From positions 1,218,001 to 1,282,000 of the forward strand of contig OX465281.1 in NCBI GenBank assembly GCA_949987705.1: a DNA stretch of 64,000 nucleotides, read 5' to 3'. The notes below the pieces were generated by a model. The model was given only the letters and a program-made list of their open reading frames with translations, made no database searches and was not told the origin of the DNA. The DNA is from Thereva unica. Its lineage: Eukaryota; Arthropoda; Insecta; Diptera; Therevidae. Shown here one piece after another: positions 47,080 to 58,595 of the stretch. The position numbers and the translations under genes are program-made. Positions within the stretch are counted from its first letter, which is position 1. Every line of letters starts with the position of its first letter.

Positions 47080-48600
47080 GTCATTTTTAGCAATCATCGC
47101 TTGAGCTTTTCACACTTCAGTATTTTGCAACACTTCTAAGCCGGGGAAAAACGTTGGTAGTTCCTCCACTGTTGTTGTTGCCGCCTCTCTCTCCTTTCTA
47201 CTTGGCCAGCCTCGGTTTTATGAATTTATTGACACTGGGGCTAATTTAGAAGAGACATACTAAGTCTTAATGAACGCGAAGATAAACTGGTATCGACTCG
47301 AGCGAATATTTTTATTTCGATTTCTTTCGACATTATGTATTCCGAAGTCGAATGATGATGGCTTAACGATTATTCGTGGACTGATTTCGAGTGTGGGTTC
47401 ACCTTGAAAGTTTTGAGACAGGCTACAGTTTGTGCTAATCCGCCAAATAAAAAATAAGCAAAGTTGGAGGCATTTCTTGAGAGGATCGATAAATTCGCTT
47501 AGTTGATTAGATTTTATACACATACGTGTATATGTGTTATTGTTGTTAATATCTTTATTTGATTAAGGTGTGGTTAGAAATCTTGTTTGTTTTTTTATTT
47601 TAAGACAATCGACCAAAGTGTGGATTTATGCCTTCTATAGTTGAAAAGAAATGTGCGTTATAAATAGAAAATAAGCATCAGAGAAATTTCAACACTTAAC
47701 ACTAGATTGGGCTGGATTCTAATGCTCTTTGCAAGCATTAAGCCGATTATAAATCATCTAGAAGTACAAATACGATGATTGAATTATCTTCATGCTTATG
47801 CAAACTCTAACTCGATTGCTTATTCCCCATCAATATTAAGAACACAACAAAACTATGTGAAAGAAGTAGATCAAGCTGATCAATACTTTGCGTACTATTG
47901 TGTTCTATGAAACAAAAATGATTGCATTATGCTTCAATAATTGTGCCTTATTCACCTCGTTAAGAGGATGAAAGAGACTGAACAAAAAAGAGATCGTACA
48001 AGAAAATTTTACTTAATACTACAAGTTAATGGATTGCTGACTGTAAAGACTGTGTCAATTCTGGTGGAGGAAAAACAATAGTATTTAACAAGCACTCCCA
48101 ACTATTTCTGTACTTCTACAAGCTCGGAAAGTTGGCCCATATGCAAATTTTCTAATGTTGCATTCCTTAAAGACGACTGCTACGAACGTGACCATATTTT
48201 AATGGCACACTAATCGTACAAAATTTTATCCAAGCTCAGTAATCAATACATACAAATATATTAATAACTGTTAGTTGAATCAGTCAAAAATATTCGTCAA
48301 GAGAGGAAAAATGGTACGGGTTTTATTCGAAATGAAACAGTATTTCGTTTTTGATGTGTTAAATTCAACACGATTCTTGCGGCCCCAATCAGGAATGAGT
48401 TCGATGTCCCTCCTGATTGAATTGGACATAAGAACACGATCGTGCAGAAAGATTTTGTACCTGGTTATCTTGCATTATTAAAGCCATAGCAGTAACGCTG
48501 AGTAAGCTATGAAGTTGGAGGGCATTGAGAGCATTGACATTTATAAAAACTGGGAAGAACTGGTGGTTGAATTGTCCCCTCGGGTAACACCTTCAAAAAT
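47080..48600. other. Intronic DNA, nothing recognised
   Basis: AT-rich; no domain-bearing frame. Confidence 0.45.
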
Positions 48601-49545
48601 GGAGTGTAGTTGACAGATCGACCTTGGTTCAACGGCTAAAAGGAAAACTCTCAATCCCGTTCTTTGAAACAGAATCAATGATGTTTAGCTAACAGAGCAA
48701 GGTGCGATACTCGGATCAAAAGCCAATCTAGAGCATACACTTCTATTCTCTCCAAAATCATGGAGTCAATAATAAACAGAAAGCTTATGGAATATCTTGA
48801 ATGCAACCAAATATTGGACGACAAGCAGTGCTGCTTTAGATCTAAAAGGTCTACTGGCTAACTCCTTGTATGCCCAACTGAGCACCTCTACCAAAACATT
48901 CATCATTTTGGTGAACCCGGTTTGGTTGCTCTCGCTATCTCCAAAGCTTTTGATAGAGTTCTGTTTGTTCTATTGACTAAACTCCATGCTATTGGTATTG
49001 ACTTTTTTCTAAAGAATTGGATTGAGTTTCCTTTCTGACCGTTCAATCAACATAGTATTGGACGGCGTCAAATCTAATACCCACATCCTCTGCAGGTGTT
49101 CCCCAGGGCTCAATTCTATCACCAGTACTTTTCCTAGTTTTTATAAATGACCTCTATTAATCCCATCTAACTCACTTCACAGCTTTGCTGACGACATTAC
49201 TCTACGTTACTCGTATAGCTCGATAAAGCAAGACATGCGCCTTGTCTGCATGATCATGAAACTATGTCCATTTCATTCAACAGGGATATAGATCTGATTC
49301 TAGATTTAGCCCTCAAGAATCGAGTCGAATTCAACGCACGGAAAACAAAACACTCTATTTTCTAAGAAAACGCGCTTCTCAATTCCTCCAATTTCAATAG
49401 GCAGTCTAGAACTGATGGCAGAACCATCTCTCAATATCCTAGGCATAACATTAACCGAAGATCTGTTTGGAGTAATCACATAATCCAAATCGCAACCTTA
49501 GCCTGGCTGGATGAGGTGCAAAACCAAGCCCTTTTTGTATGATAT
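48600..49545 (+). mobile_element. Jockey-like LINE RT fragment
   Basis: Broken + frames read KIMESIINRKLMEYLECNQI (48,760-48,815), FRSKRSTG, ALAISKAFDRVLFVLLTKLH (about 48,928-48,988), GVPQGSILSPVLFLVFINDL (49,095-49,155) and SFADDITLRYS (49,180-49,210). These are RT motifs in order, including the catalytic ADD. Stops and deletions inactivate it. The end resembles a deleted copy of the 11.9-kb fragment. Confidence 0.85.
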
Positions 49546-49740
49546 CATTTACCGAGGGCACGCAGCTTTTTACATAATTTTTTCAATTTTTTCTTACAAT
49601 CCAAAATCCCGGAGCTATCTCGGGATTGTCTGTTTATAATCCCGTCTGTTTAAGGGCCAGGATCGAATTCTCTATCTGAGACTCGTATACACTTCGCATA
49701 GCTGAAATAAAGCAATTGTCCCTATGATTTGTATGTGAAA

Positions 49741-50205
49741 GGCCATTCATACACGAGGGAGCATGGTTCTGGAACCAAAAGCTTTGCTGCAAGTTTCCTG
49801 AAAATACACGGAGCAATAGCAAAGAAAGCAGCTTTTGTGTTGCTACGCAATGATTATTTGTATTAGTGAGATGTCAAATTTTGGTTCTGGTCGGCATTTA
49901 CAGTTCATTTACTCATAATCAATAATTAGTTATCATAATGAAAATAGTAAAATTATCATGGATGAAAATAGTGCGTTTGTTGTGTTGATTTTGGACTATT
50001 CGAAAGTTTATTATTATTAACTCCATAGCAACATATTAATATCTTATTTGTGTGAGTGCGTGCTTTCCGTGTTCGCAGGTCAAAAGCAGGAGCACAAAAG
50101 TCTCCGCCGAAGCACGAAACTCTCCACTTATTACATCTCCGCATGCCTCCCTTTCCCAAAACAAGCTTTTGCTCCGGAACCGTGATCCCTCGTGTATGAA
50201 TGGCC
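49741..50205. mobile_element. 465-bp inverted-repeat element
   Basis: GGCCATTCATACACGAGGGA at 49,741 is complemented at 50,186-50,205. Similarity continues inward about 20 more bases (GGTTCTGGAACCAAAAGCTT versus its counterpart). AAA flanks both ends (49,738-49,740, 50,206-50,208), possibly a 3-bp duplication. It is non-coding. Confidence 0.75.
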
Positions 50206-50208
50206 AAA

Positions 50209-52943
50209 GAATTGCAAATTTCATAATTGAAATAATTTTCTCTAGATATAAAATTGTATCTTATGTTATATTCATAAAAACGTTCTTTGATTCCCCATAC
50301 ATCAAAATTTTTTAGTAAGCAATGTTATTTCCCAAGGACACACATGTATTTCGGTCTTGTTTCGTGAATGAACAAAACAACTTTATTTTACCTTAATTTG
50401 TCTTCCGTGAACTTAAGTCGCTATAAAAAAACAAAACAAAGACATTAAAAATTTAAATTTAAATCTTAATCGCCAATCGGCTCTGCTTAACGTGTTCAAA
50501 ATTAATTTATGAGGAAATTCTAGTCATTCATGTACCTTAAGATGTTTCTGTCGTTAATTTACAATAAATCAGTTTTTCTGAACACTTTGAAATGTGGTTT
50601 CCTATCTGAACGAAGGCACATTTCGATGTCGAGTCGCTTCCCTGCAATCACTCTTAAAATTGTCCTAAGTAAAATTCATTTTAAACAGATTAACCGCAGT
50701 GTCTTAGCAGCTCTTAAAATAGAAATTAGGGCAGAAATGCTCAGGCATACTCGGACTGCACTCTAGACGTGCAAAGGGCCTTGCAGATGAACATAAATCT
50801 AGACTATATCTGTCATTATTGCATTCTATTTCTGTCCCCACTTTAGAAGAAATGAAAATAATGATTTTTAGTAATCGACGAATAAAAATGAAGTGACAAA
50901 AACCCACCTACGCCATATTTCCGGCTGCCCCATGAATGAATGTTAATTAATAAGCGAAAATTGATATAATCGTCTAAAACTGATGATGACCCATTCTAAA
51001 GTTTGCCGAAAGCATTTGTCGGTCGAAGATTGATGCTTAACATTTCGCCTAAAGAAATTCGAACAAAAGAGCTATTCCCCGATAAAAAGACCATTAACCT
51101 CTCTCCGTCATCGACAAAACTAAAGCCAACTACGAACCGAACTCCTTGGCCACAATCGATATTCACAACTATTTGGAGAAATAACAAACAAGTTCTCCTA
51201 GATAAGTTTTCCTTATTGGAAGCGAAAATGTCCGGACTGAATTGAGTCGAATTAACATATTCGAACCGAACTGCCACATTTTCTGGGGCTTACATAAGGC
51301 GAACACGCGAAGAAGCAATTACGACAGATGAAATATGGCAACAAGGAGCAGCTGCCTTAGGAGTTAGAGAGCCTGGAGGCATCAGTCGCCGCTAATCAGT
51401 CGCGATCGTGATTTTTGCCGCTGTACCAAATGACAGGCAAAAATCTCAATCTTTGACAGTAATTGATACTGGATAAGTCGCTGTCAATTACGGGGCGCCA
51501 CGGGGGTTTTATGATTTTATGAATTCCAGATCTCGTCCCACAGCGAAGTCCCGAACGAGTCTTTCTAGGCGTTCGGTGACATGCAACCAAACTCACCTGG
51601 AAGTTGGCGCATTTCTCTGAATTGTCGAGCATAGACGGTGATGCAATCTGACGCCCACCTTTCCTATAAACGACGTTTTTTTTTGCAGATTAACAGGTTA
51701 TTACCAGCGTCGTTCCGCCATTAGTAGGTTCCACAGAGACAGCATCGCAGTCCAATCATCGCCTCCGATTCCACAACGATGGCGTCATCGCCGAACCTTC
51801 TGGCTACCCTTGGCGAGACCAGTGGCAAACTTTTAACAGAATTTCGACTCTGGCCTCGAAATATTTGGGAAAAACTCGAAATTTTAATTCCTTTTTTCGA
51901 TTTTGGTGCAATTTTTTTTGCGTGTTTTTCGTATTTGTTGCAGTTTTCTGCTTTTTTTCGCAGCGGTTTTTGCTTTGTCTCTTAATAAATGGAATTGTTG
52001 AGTTTTATCCCAAATTGGGCCCAAATTCGGAGCTAAGTGACTTCAGTGGAGGACTGCTACGTGACTTCAGGCTTCTTTTGTAGACTTTCATTTGTCTTAA
52101 GGTAAATCGCTTGGAAAGGGATCAGATTTTGAGGTTTTTATTGTTGATGATTACAAGGTTACCCAAGAAAAAAAGATTTTGAAACCTTATGCCAAATAAA
52201 GAGGGTTTAAAAAAAATAACGATAACTCGAGCCTAAAATTAGTAAGGAGGTCTTAAAATTACATAAACTCACTAACTCGCTATAAAGATGAGACTGCTGC
52301 AAGGTATTAAATTGTTTACGAGTGATTTTTTATGATAATTTGTGTTTGTTTGAATAGTTGGAAAGTTTTGACGTCTTTATGCAAGAAAGAATTAAATTTT
52401 TGGAAGATTCCGACAAAGAAAGCAGTCTTGGGGCACTTGGGTTGTTAGTGAAGAAATTTTTATGGGAGAATGACAAAACATATTTCTACAAGCTAGTAGC
52501 TACAAACAATGTTGTGCTGGATTGCAAATATTTATCTTCTGTAGCTGTGCAGCCGCTAGCTAGCATGTGGAACCCGTGTGTATTGCCCTAGAACGCCGAC
52601 TCAAGGTATCTAACGCCTTGCTTTATTCGCGCCTCGTCATAAGGAATGCCCCACAAAAGGGTGGGCAGAATTTTTGTACCAACTCTCTCACTGCATTTTC
52701 GACTCAACTTTTTGACACCTGTCTGGCTATTTTTTCTCTCTGGGAGAGAGGGAGAACAATAGCAAAAGGGAGAATTAAGACTAAAAGCAGTAACAATAAG
52801 CTAAAGCAATCCGACGTATATTAGGTTGGATAATATGGGTCTTGTGAAAGCCCATTCGACTTTTCATTGAATTTCAAAAGGACCATTACAGCAGATTTTT
52901 GTTGGTTCACTTTTGGCCCGCGTGAAACTGACCTATAAATGGC
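50209..52943. other. Intronic DNA, nothing recognised
   Basis: Mixed composition; CpG-richer near 51.0-51.8 kb. Overlapping frames on both strands (50,996-51,277 - and 51,003-51,245 +) show no domain. Confidence 0.4.
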
Positions 52944-53125
52944 CTTTGTGCTGAAAGTCGAGTGGTGTATCCTGTCAAGTCCTTTGAGTTGAGTTCTTAC
53001 GACTTTCAGCACAGGGACTCAACTTAGCACTTCCACTCTTTTACCGTTGTGCTGAAAGTCGTACTGAAATGTCACTTTCTTCAAACGACTTATCACGCCG
53101 CATGACTCGACTTTCAGCACAGAAG
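52944..53125. mobile_element. 182-bp inverted-repeat element with internal palindrome
   Basis: The ends CTTTGTGCTGAAAGTCGAGT and ACTCGACTTTCAGCACAGAAG are complements with one difference. Between them lies a second inverted pair using the same core (ACGACTTTCAGCACA and TGTGCTGAAAGTCGT). Four copies of a TGTGCTGAAAGTCG core alternate in orientation. It is non-coding. Confidence 0.75.
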
Positions 53126-53459
53126 CCAGTATATTTAGTTTTCGTATGAAAAGCTTTGCATTTGTGCGGCCCTTCGACCACGTTTCTTCGTCGAAAGAGT
53201 TCGAGACGCCTTCCAACATTCTAGGTTATTAGGTGTACATGAAATATTTTGGGTGTGGCCTTCCCATCCAAACCGAAATTGCGTGTGCATTTTTCCTTCC
53301 ATCCCCACGACCTCCGCCCTGCTTTCAAATTTTGGAAACAAGACAAAGAATCCAATCTTGAAGCAGATGTATGCAGAATTTCTTAAAAACTATCGAGGAC
53401 CTTCCCTATGCACAATATCTTATATGTACATCATCAATGTTTTCTTCGCTTGAGCATTT

Positions 53460-53790
53460 CTACCACTAAGTTGAGGGTTGTTTTTGATGCGTCTTGTAAA
53501 GCGATGTCCTAATGATAACACTCATTTTACGCCCTTTCCGCGCACTCTGCAAAGTAAGAATTCATTCATGAATAGAGCGCCTCGACTATAAAACAACCTT
53601 ACACACTCTGTATTTACGAAATCCTACTACATCCAAGAATTCACTTGCAGGGTTCATCGCCACTTCTTTCAACGCCCTTCTAGTCCATCATAACTCCAAA
53701 CTTCTTCTAGGATTCCAAGTAAGCTTACTAGTAGACATTGCAGCTTTGCAATTAATCATACTCGTAGTATAATACCTCTAGGGTTTTAGT
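53460..53790 (+). mobile_element. Jockey-like LINE 3' end
   Basis: It parallels 12,350-12,600: ATTCATGAATAGAGCGCCTC..., the CTTACTAGTAGACATTGCA block and a CGTAGTATAATACC tail. It is a 5'-truncated copy of the same family, heavily diverged. Confidence 0.6.
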
Positions 53791-55990
53791 TCGAAAAAGA
53801 TTTCATGTTTAATCAAGGTGTTTTGTTGGTTTTAATGCATTAAATATACATTCTGTTCGTAAATAACAGATATCAAAATCAGAGTTCACGAAATTGAATT
53901 TTTTGTGACAATTCAAGGTCAAGAATGACCACAGAATTTCTAAAAATAATATTATAATCAATTTTTACGTGCAATGAACCGCGAGACAAAAAACAAAGAT
54001 TTATCTGTGCAAGGCTAGAACGTGGAAGTCTTACGCCATCAAATTGAGGATGATCCTTCGTCTGTACACTTCTCCTATCCAGATAATATTCCTTCTTTCT
54101 TTTCCGCGCTCTTTACTACAATTTCCTAGGTAGACATTGCCTTTTCGACCGCCTTAGTAGTCTTTAACAGTCTGTTCATTATTTTCTCTATTATCTTTCC
54201 GAGTAGAAATTGCTGTTCAATATTGCTTCTAGATAGGACAAAAGTGCTTTCTTTCTGAAGTCCAGTGCATTACTTTGAGTTCTGTCTGTATCTCTCTAGC
54301 CGACAGGTTAATGAGATTGAACTCATTATCAGCAATATTATTCTCTTGAGAATAATAATTATTGCCGTAAATGACGAAATAAGCTTTAAATGCGACTTTC
54401 AGATATGACTGCTCGTGGCCGTATTCTCGATCATTTGCTTGATCATTTAACTTTTTTTTTACAGAGAATATTGCGATGTACTCAGCTCGTCCACTCTTTT
54501 TATTTGATTCACCTTAATTATTTTAATAATAAAGGATGTAACATAATGTGAGGTCAAAACCTGACTGAACAGTTTCGAAGGAAACACTCCAGAAATACAA
54601 TGAGTAATCAAAGTCATGTATCACGTAGGCTCATACAATGAAACACGGATATACATACAAGTATGAGTATGAAATCAAGCCCTAAGTTGATTTATGATAG
54701 GTATTAATACTATCTACGAATACTAATTATTAAATCATAAACGAAACATAAAACATCGCCATTCTTAGCATAGGTCATGCTTCCAAATCATGTCTACAAC
54801 TTTTTATACGGAATTCCCTTTTCCGTCCAAAATTGTTCTCCCTCCAAAAGTAAAAATACATGCATTGTTCGCGAACGGGAAATATACTTTAAAAACTTAA
54901 AAATAACTCGGGGCCTTCCTCCAAATTCTTAAAAATATTTTGTAAGAGAAAATAGTTTTACATCTATAAATACTCTGGTGCCCTCTACAGACTCCACAAA
55001 AGCCCAAGAGGGTGCTTATTCTCCTACGAATTTTCTGAGATTTTTAACTTAATCAAACAGAACGGAAATTTGTTCTACCACATATTTCACAACAAATCAT
55101 CATAAATATTCGTAAAGGCCCAAGATGAAAAAAAGATTGAGTCACAAAAATAGCCCGCCACAGAAAACATGGAGCCACTGACTGTCGCGCGGTCCTCCAA
55201 GATAATTGTCGTCTAGGCGCTCTGCAAGCCACAGAAAGACGAAATTTAACCTTGGACGAAATCGTGCCTTCAAAAACTGCCGGTCAACACCAATCAACAA
55301 CAGACTGGCAGAGGGTGACATCATTTGTGGATCGGACATCCGATGGCTGAAGCCACGAAACCATCTGACTGCCGCCCTAGACACGCATCCCTGAAGTGTA
55401 CTGCGGCGCCCACCCATCGTGACCACGCTGGGTTTTCTATGCTGTTTGCATGTTATTTTGCACCACGGAAATATACCGTCATCCGAGGGAAAATCAATAG
55501 AGAAAGCTTTTTTGAAGGAAAACATCTGATTTCGGCTTTTCTTCGTCGTTATCATCTCTTCGCACTTCTCAGGAGCCGCTCTAATCTGACTTTTCTTTAA
55601 CATCCACTCGAAGCTTTCGTGAAAATATTGAAAAACTCTAGAGAAAATTGCCGGAAAATACGTTTTCTAGGTTATGGCACTCATGTGAAAATTGAAAAGC
55701 TCGAGCTTTCCCCACGTCTCGCCCATCTCTCTCTCAGGGAAACTCCGGAAAATTCAACGTCAGCTTTCGTTAGTTTTAACAAAAATTTTCTAGCAAAGTG
55801 ACGAGTTTTTTTTATATAGAACAAAACCAGGGAAAAATTCTTAAAGATTTTCACTTTTTATGCAAAAATGAAATTAAAATAATTAAAGAAAAACAATAAT
55901 AAAAAAAGTTGATTACGTTGAGTACCTTAATAATCCCCATTTCCGACGATTTTTCTTTCATTAAGAAACTTGTAATCCGGTGAAAAAAAA
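53791..55990. other. Intronic DNA with one GC-richer block
   Basis: Mostly AT-rich. 55,142-55,603 is GC-richer and open on the - strand for 153 codons and on the + strand for 91. The peptide shows no domain and no splice partner, so I do not call a gene. Confidence 0.35.
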
Positions 55991-56247
55991 TCTATTTATA
56001 AATAAATAAAATATTTAATGAAGAATTTCTTTATCGGTCGCGACGTGAACATTCACAACAAATTAGTAAACAACCTGAAAATAAAAAATATCAACAAATA
56101 GAACACAAGGAATACAGCAACTAATCAAGGAATATTGTGAAATAAAAGTGATAATGATTTTTAATCTAAACTAAAAAAACTAAATAATTTTGTGATAAAT
56201 ATTGCACAATCCTTCAGAACAACAAAGGAACCAAAAGTCTAAGGATA
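55991..56247 (+). promoter_or_regulatory. shot: Candidate internal promoter and 5' leader
   Basis: A TATTTATAAATAAAT box at 55,993-56,007 is followed about 40 bp on by ATCGGTCGCGACGTG, then 200 bp of A-rich, ATG-poor leader and the first exon of the plakin-repeat form. An in-frame TAA at 56,185 precedes the ATG at 56,248. The alternative is an internal exon entering at the weak acceptor CCTTCAG (56,217), which would also be in phase 0. Confidence 0.4.
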
Positions 56248-56289
56248 ATGTCAGAAAGTGATGAGTACGATTTTGCCTATGAGTTTAGG
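56248..56289 (+). CDS. shot: shot alternative short first coding exon
   Basis: ATG 56,248 opens 14 codons (MSESDEYDFAYEFR), ending at donor TTTAGG/GTATGC in phase 0. It joins the next exon (RFAESLQKPL...) in frame. An upstream in-frame stop and an A-rich leader favour a start exon. The acidic peptide has no known motif. If real, it makes a protein that begins at the plakin-repeat region without CH or plakin domains. If the weak acceptor at 56,217 is used instead, it would be an internal exon. Confidence 0.6.
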
Positions 56290-56374
56290 GTATGCATAAT
56301 ATTGTTATAGTTTTTTTTTTCGATATGATCCTTTTGTGTTTGTTCATCATCTAATTATCCTTCGTCTATTACAG

Positions 56375-56502
56375 CGATTTGCAGAAAGCTTGCAAAAGCC
56401 TCTCAGGACTTACCGGGTGGAATTCAATTTGGGCGGACCAGCTGGCGATGGTCTCAATTCCCAAACTGAAGACATCTACACAACTTCATATAGCACATCT
56501 CA
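56375..56502 (+). CDS. shot: shot exon leading to plakin repeats (1)
   Basis: A 128-nt exon with acceptor CTATTACAG, entering phase 0 and leaving phase 2 (TCTCA/GTAAGT). It encodes RFAESLQKPLRTYRVEFNLG, then PAGDGLNSQTEDIYTTSYST. There is no fold I can name; it is Ser/Thr-rich toward the end. Phase 0 entry lets it follow either 56,289 or 33,872, so plakin repeats could be added to full-length or short forms. Confidence 0.75.
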
Positions 56503-56794
56503 GTAAGTACCAACTATGTCAGCAGTTATTTGCCACCAACTAGTTTCTGAATTTTTTTTCCATATGTCTGTTACACAATGAGTATTGATTTTTAAGGTTA
56601 AGATACGATGTCCATAGGATCTTGACTCCGTCGTTCTTGTCTTTTTACAAAAAAATAATATTTCAGGTTTACCCTCGAGTTAGCCAAGCAAATAACCACA
56701 GAAGAGAAGATTTTTGAAGAGATTATTGCAAACATTTCCTTGTATTCTAGCACAAAGTTAAACGTGTCGATGAAACTATGTTATTGATTTGTAG

Positions 56795-56908
56795 AACAAT
56801 TTTTGATGAGAGTGACTCGTCAGCACAATTAAGTGCGGAGCCAGTAGAAAGATACCACCACGAGCACATTAGTTTTTCTGATGACCTTCACTTTCATGTT
56901 TATTTCTT
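56795..56908 (+). CDS. shot: shot exon leading to plakin repeats (2)
   Basis: A 114-nt exon, phase 2 to phase 2 (acceptor TGATTTGTAG; donor TTTCTT/GTAAGT). It encodes QTIFDESDSSAQLSAEPVER, then YHHEHISFSDDLHFHVYF. It is acidic, Ser- and His-rich, probably disordered linker. Its symmetric phase allows skipping without a frameshift. A decoy acceptor at 56,664 (ATATTTCAG/GTT) leads to a stop before any donor. Confidence 0.7.
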
Positions 56909-58595
56909 GTAAGTAAACTATAGCATAGCTAATAATTTTCAAGCTCTAATGGAAGATCTGGAAATCTTTCTTCGTATCCTTCGTAGATGAAATTGATTGC
57001 AATACAAACTTTCCCAAAATTGTATGATTTATAATAACGCAGTTTTCAAAACACAATAAAGAAAAGTAAATAAGTAAATTTTGTGGTAAGATTCCAGATA
57101 CCGCAATCATCTTCAGAAATACTTCGAACCTTGGTCCAGAAGGACTTATTTACACCAAAACTGATTCAGATTCAATTTTACTGAAAACTTCCACTCCAAC
57201 ATCCGAATGGGGTTGGTTCTTTAGGATCCATTCAGTGGCACTACAGCGCAAAACGAGCCTAGGGTTCCCCTAGGGCATTTCTCCCAGTTTGACGGTACCT
57301 TGCAGCATCTCTCCACTTCCCAATGTTGAGCATTGCCTTTGCGTCAGCTGTTACAAAGTCCATCGATCTCCTCCTGAGTATGCCTACTGGTCTATTTCTC
57401 GACCTTTCTGCTACAACGTAGCCGGGTGCTCTTAGTCTATTGAGGTTGAGAGATCTAGCCCGTTATAAACTTCATTCAATAGAGTTGCCCTTCTAGCACA
57501 GGATGCCACAAACTTCTTTACTGAACTCGATGGTCGATTAGGAGGAGTCTTTTCCCCAGAGCTTGGAAATGAAGTCTCCTTCCGACTATCCGATCACTGT
57601 AGTGTATACCATGCGGAGGGTCTAGCTATACATGAAGCTGTTCTACTAACCAACCGGCAAGCAGTTCGAAAGCCCTGCGCTCTTGTACAAACAGTTCAAT
57701 AGTTATCTCTGAATGTCGCAAATCTCTTAAGGAGACCCTCCTTGTATGGGTGCCTGGTCACCGAAATATAGAAGGAAATTTGATAGCTGACGAACTGGTT
57801 AGGAGAGGTACTCCCATGCAAACAGCAAACAATGCAACAAGCGAAGAAGCATTGTAGGGATCTTAATAAATGGAGCATGGCCAAATTAACCTGGCCCTCT
57901 TATGATCTCAGGCGGGCCACCTCACTACTGAGCCTCGGGAGACAACACCTCTCAGCTATAGTGGGGGTGCTGACGGGACACTGTTTGATAGGGACGCATG
58001 CGACCCGCTTAGGTCTTGAGACCTACGATTTTTGCAGAAGCTGTAAGAATCCGGACGACCAACAGCCATATCTAACCTTACCTAACCTAACCTACCCTTC
58101 TAGCACAGAAGGTGCTGCTAATTTGTACAGAGTATGCTACTATTGCCATACTTTTCTGGACTGACGTTTTCCATATCATCTATTGTAGGATGAGGTTGAA
58201 AGGCATTGCGGCCATTCCCAGTTGTTCCTCCCACATGCTGCATGTGTTCGTATATGGTACTTAGAGTTGATGTCCTCTTTCCTTTAGCAACTCGGCTGCG
58301 GTTCCACTGATTTTTTTCCAGCTTTAGAGCTTCACGCCCCTCATCTCGAGTCGATGGTGCTATTGCTCTTCAAGATGCCGGATTTCAATTTAGTTCAGAA
58401 GCAAGATTTATGATCTATTCAGTTTATAATCCCTTTGCCACCAACTCTTCTGCTTGATTTCTTTTGTCAAATTCACCTTCTTTCACCCCTACTTTACCCT
58501 TTAGTATTACCTATTTCGTTTCCTTTGGCATGGTCATTTTAAAATGCCATTACTATGAACTAAATAATTAATTTAATTGAATTTTACTTTTATAG
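56909..58595 (+). other. shot: Intron carrying a LINE fragment
   Basis: Phase-2 intron of 1.69 kb. It contains the LINE remnant at 57,480-58,100; the flanks are AT-rich. Confidence 0.8.
57480..58105 (+). mobile_element. RNase H-bearing LINE 3' fragment
   Basis: + frames show RNase H pieces (VFSPELGNEVSFRLSDHCSV, AEGLAIHEAVLL at 57,545-57,645; VWVPGHRNIEGNLIADELV at 57,745-57,805) and a C-terminal zinc-knuckle-like region (HLSAIVGVLTGHCLIGTHAT, then CRSCKNPDDQ, 57,945-58,062). It ends in about three CCTAA/CTTAC units at 58,075-58,103. The RT is absent. Confidence 0.75.

Larger units (their letters stand above)
33873..56374 (+). other. shot: 22-kb intron rich in transposon remains
   Basis: For transcripts coming from upstream this is one phase-0 intron (or the first part of a longer one); it also contains the small first exon at 56,248. 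Identified contents are listed separately. 33,873-34,440, 35,520-38,540, 40,570-43,010, 45,000-45,980, 47,080-48,600, 50,210-52,940 and 53,790-55,140 hold nothing I can name beyond AT-rich or mixed sequence. Confidence 0.75.

Noticed and set aside
56665..56785. Possible exon using the acceptor at 56,664
   Set aside because: It reads about 39 codons in frame but reaches TGA before any usable donor. The acceptor at 56,794 gives an open, well-spliced exon.
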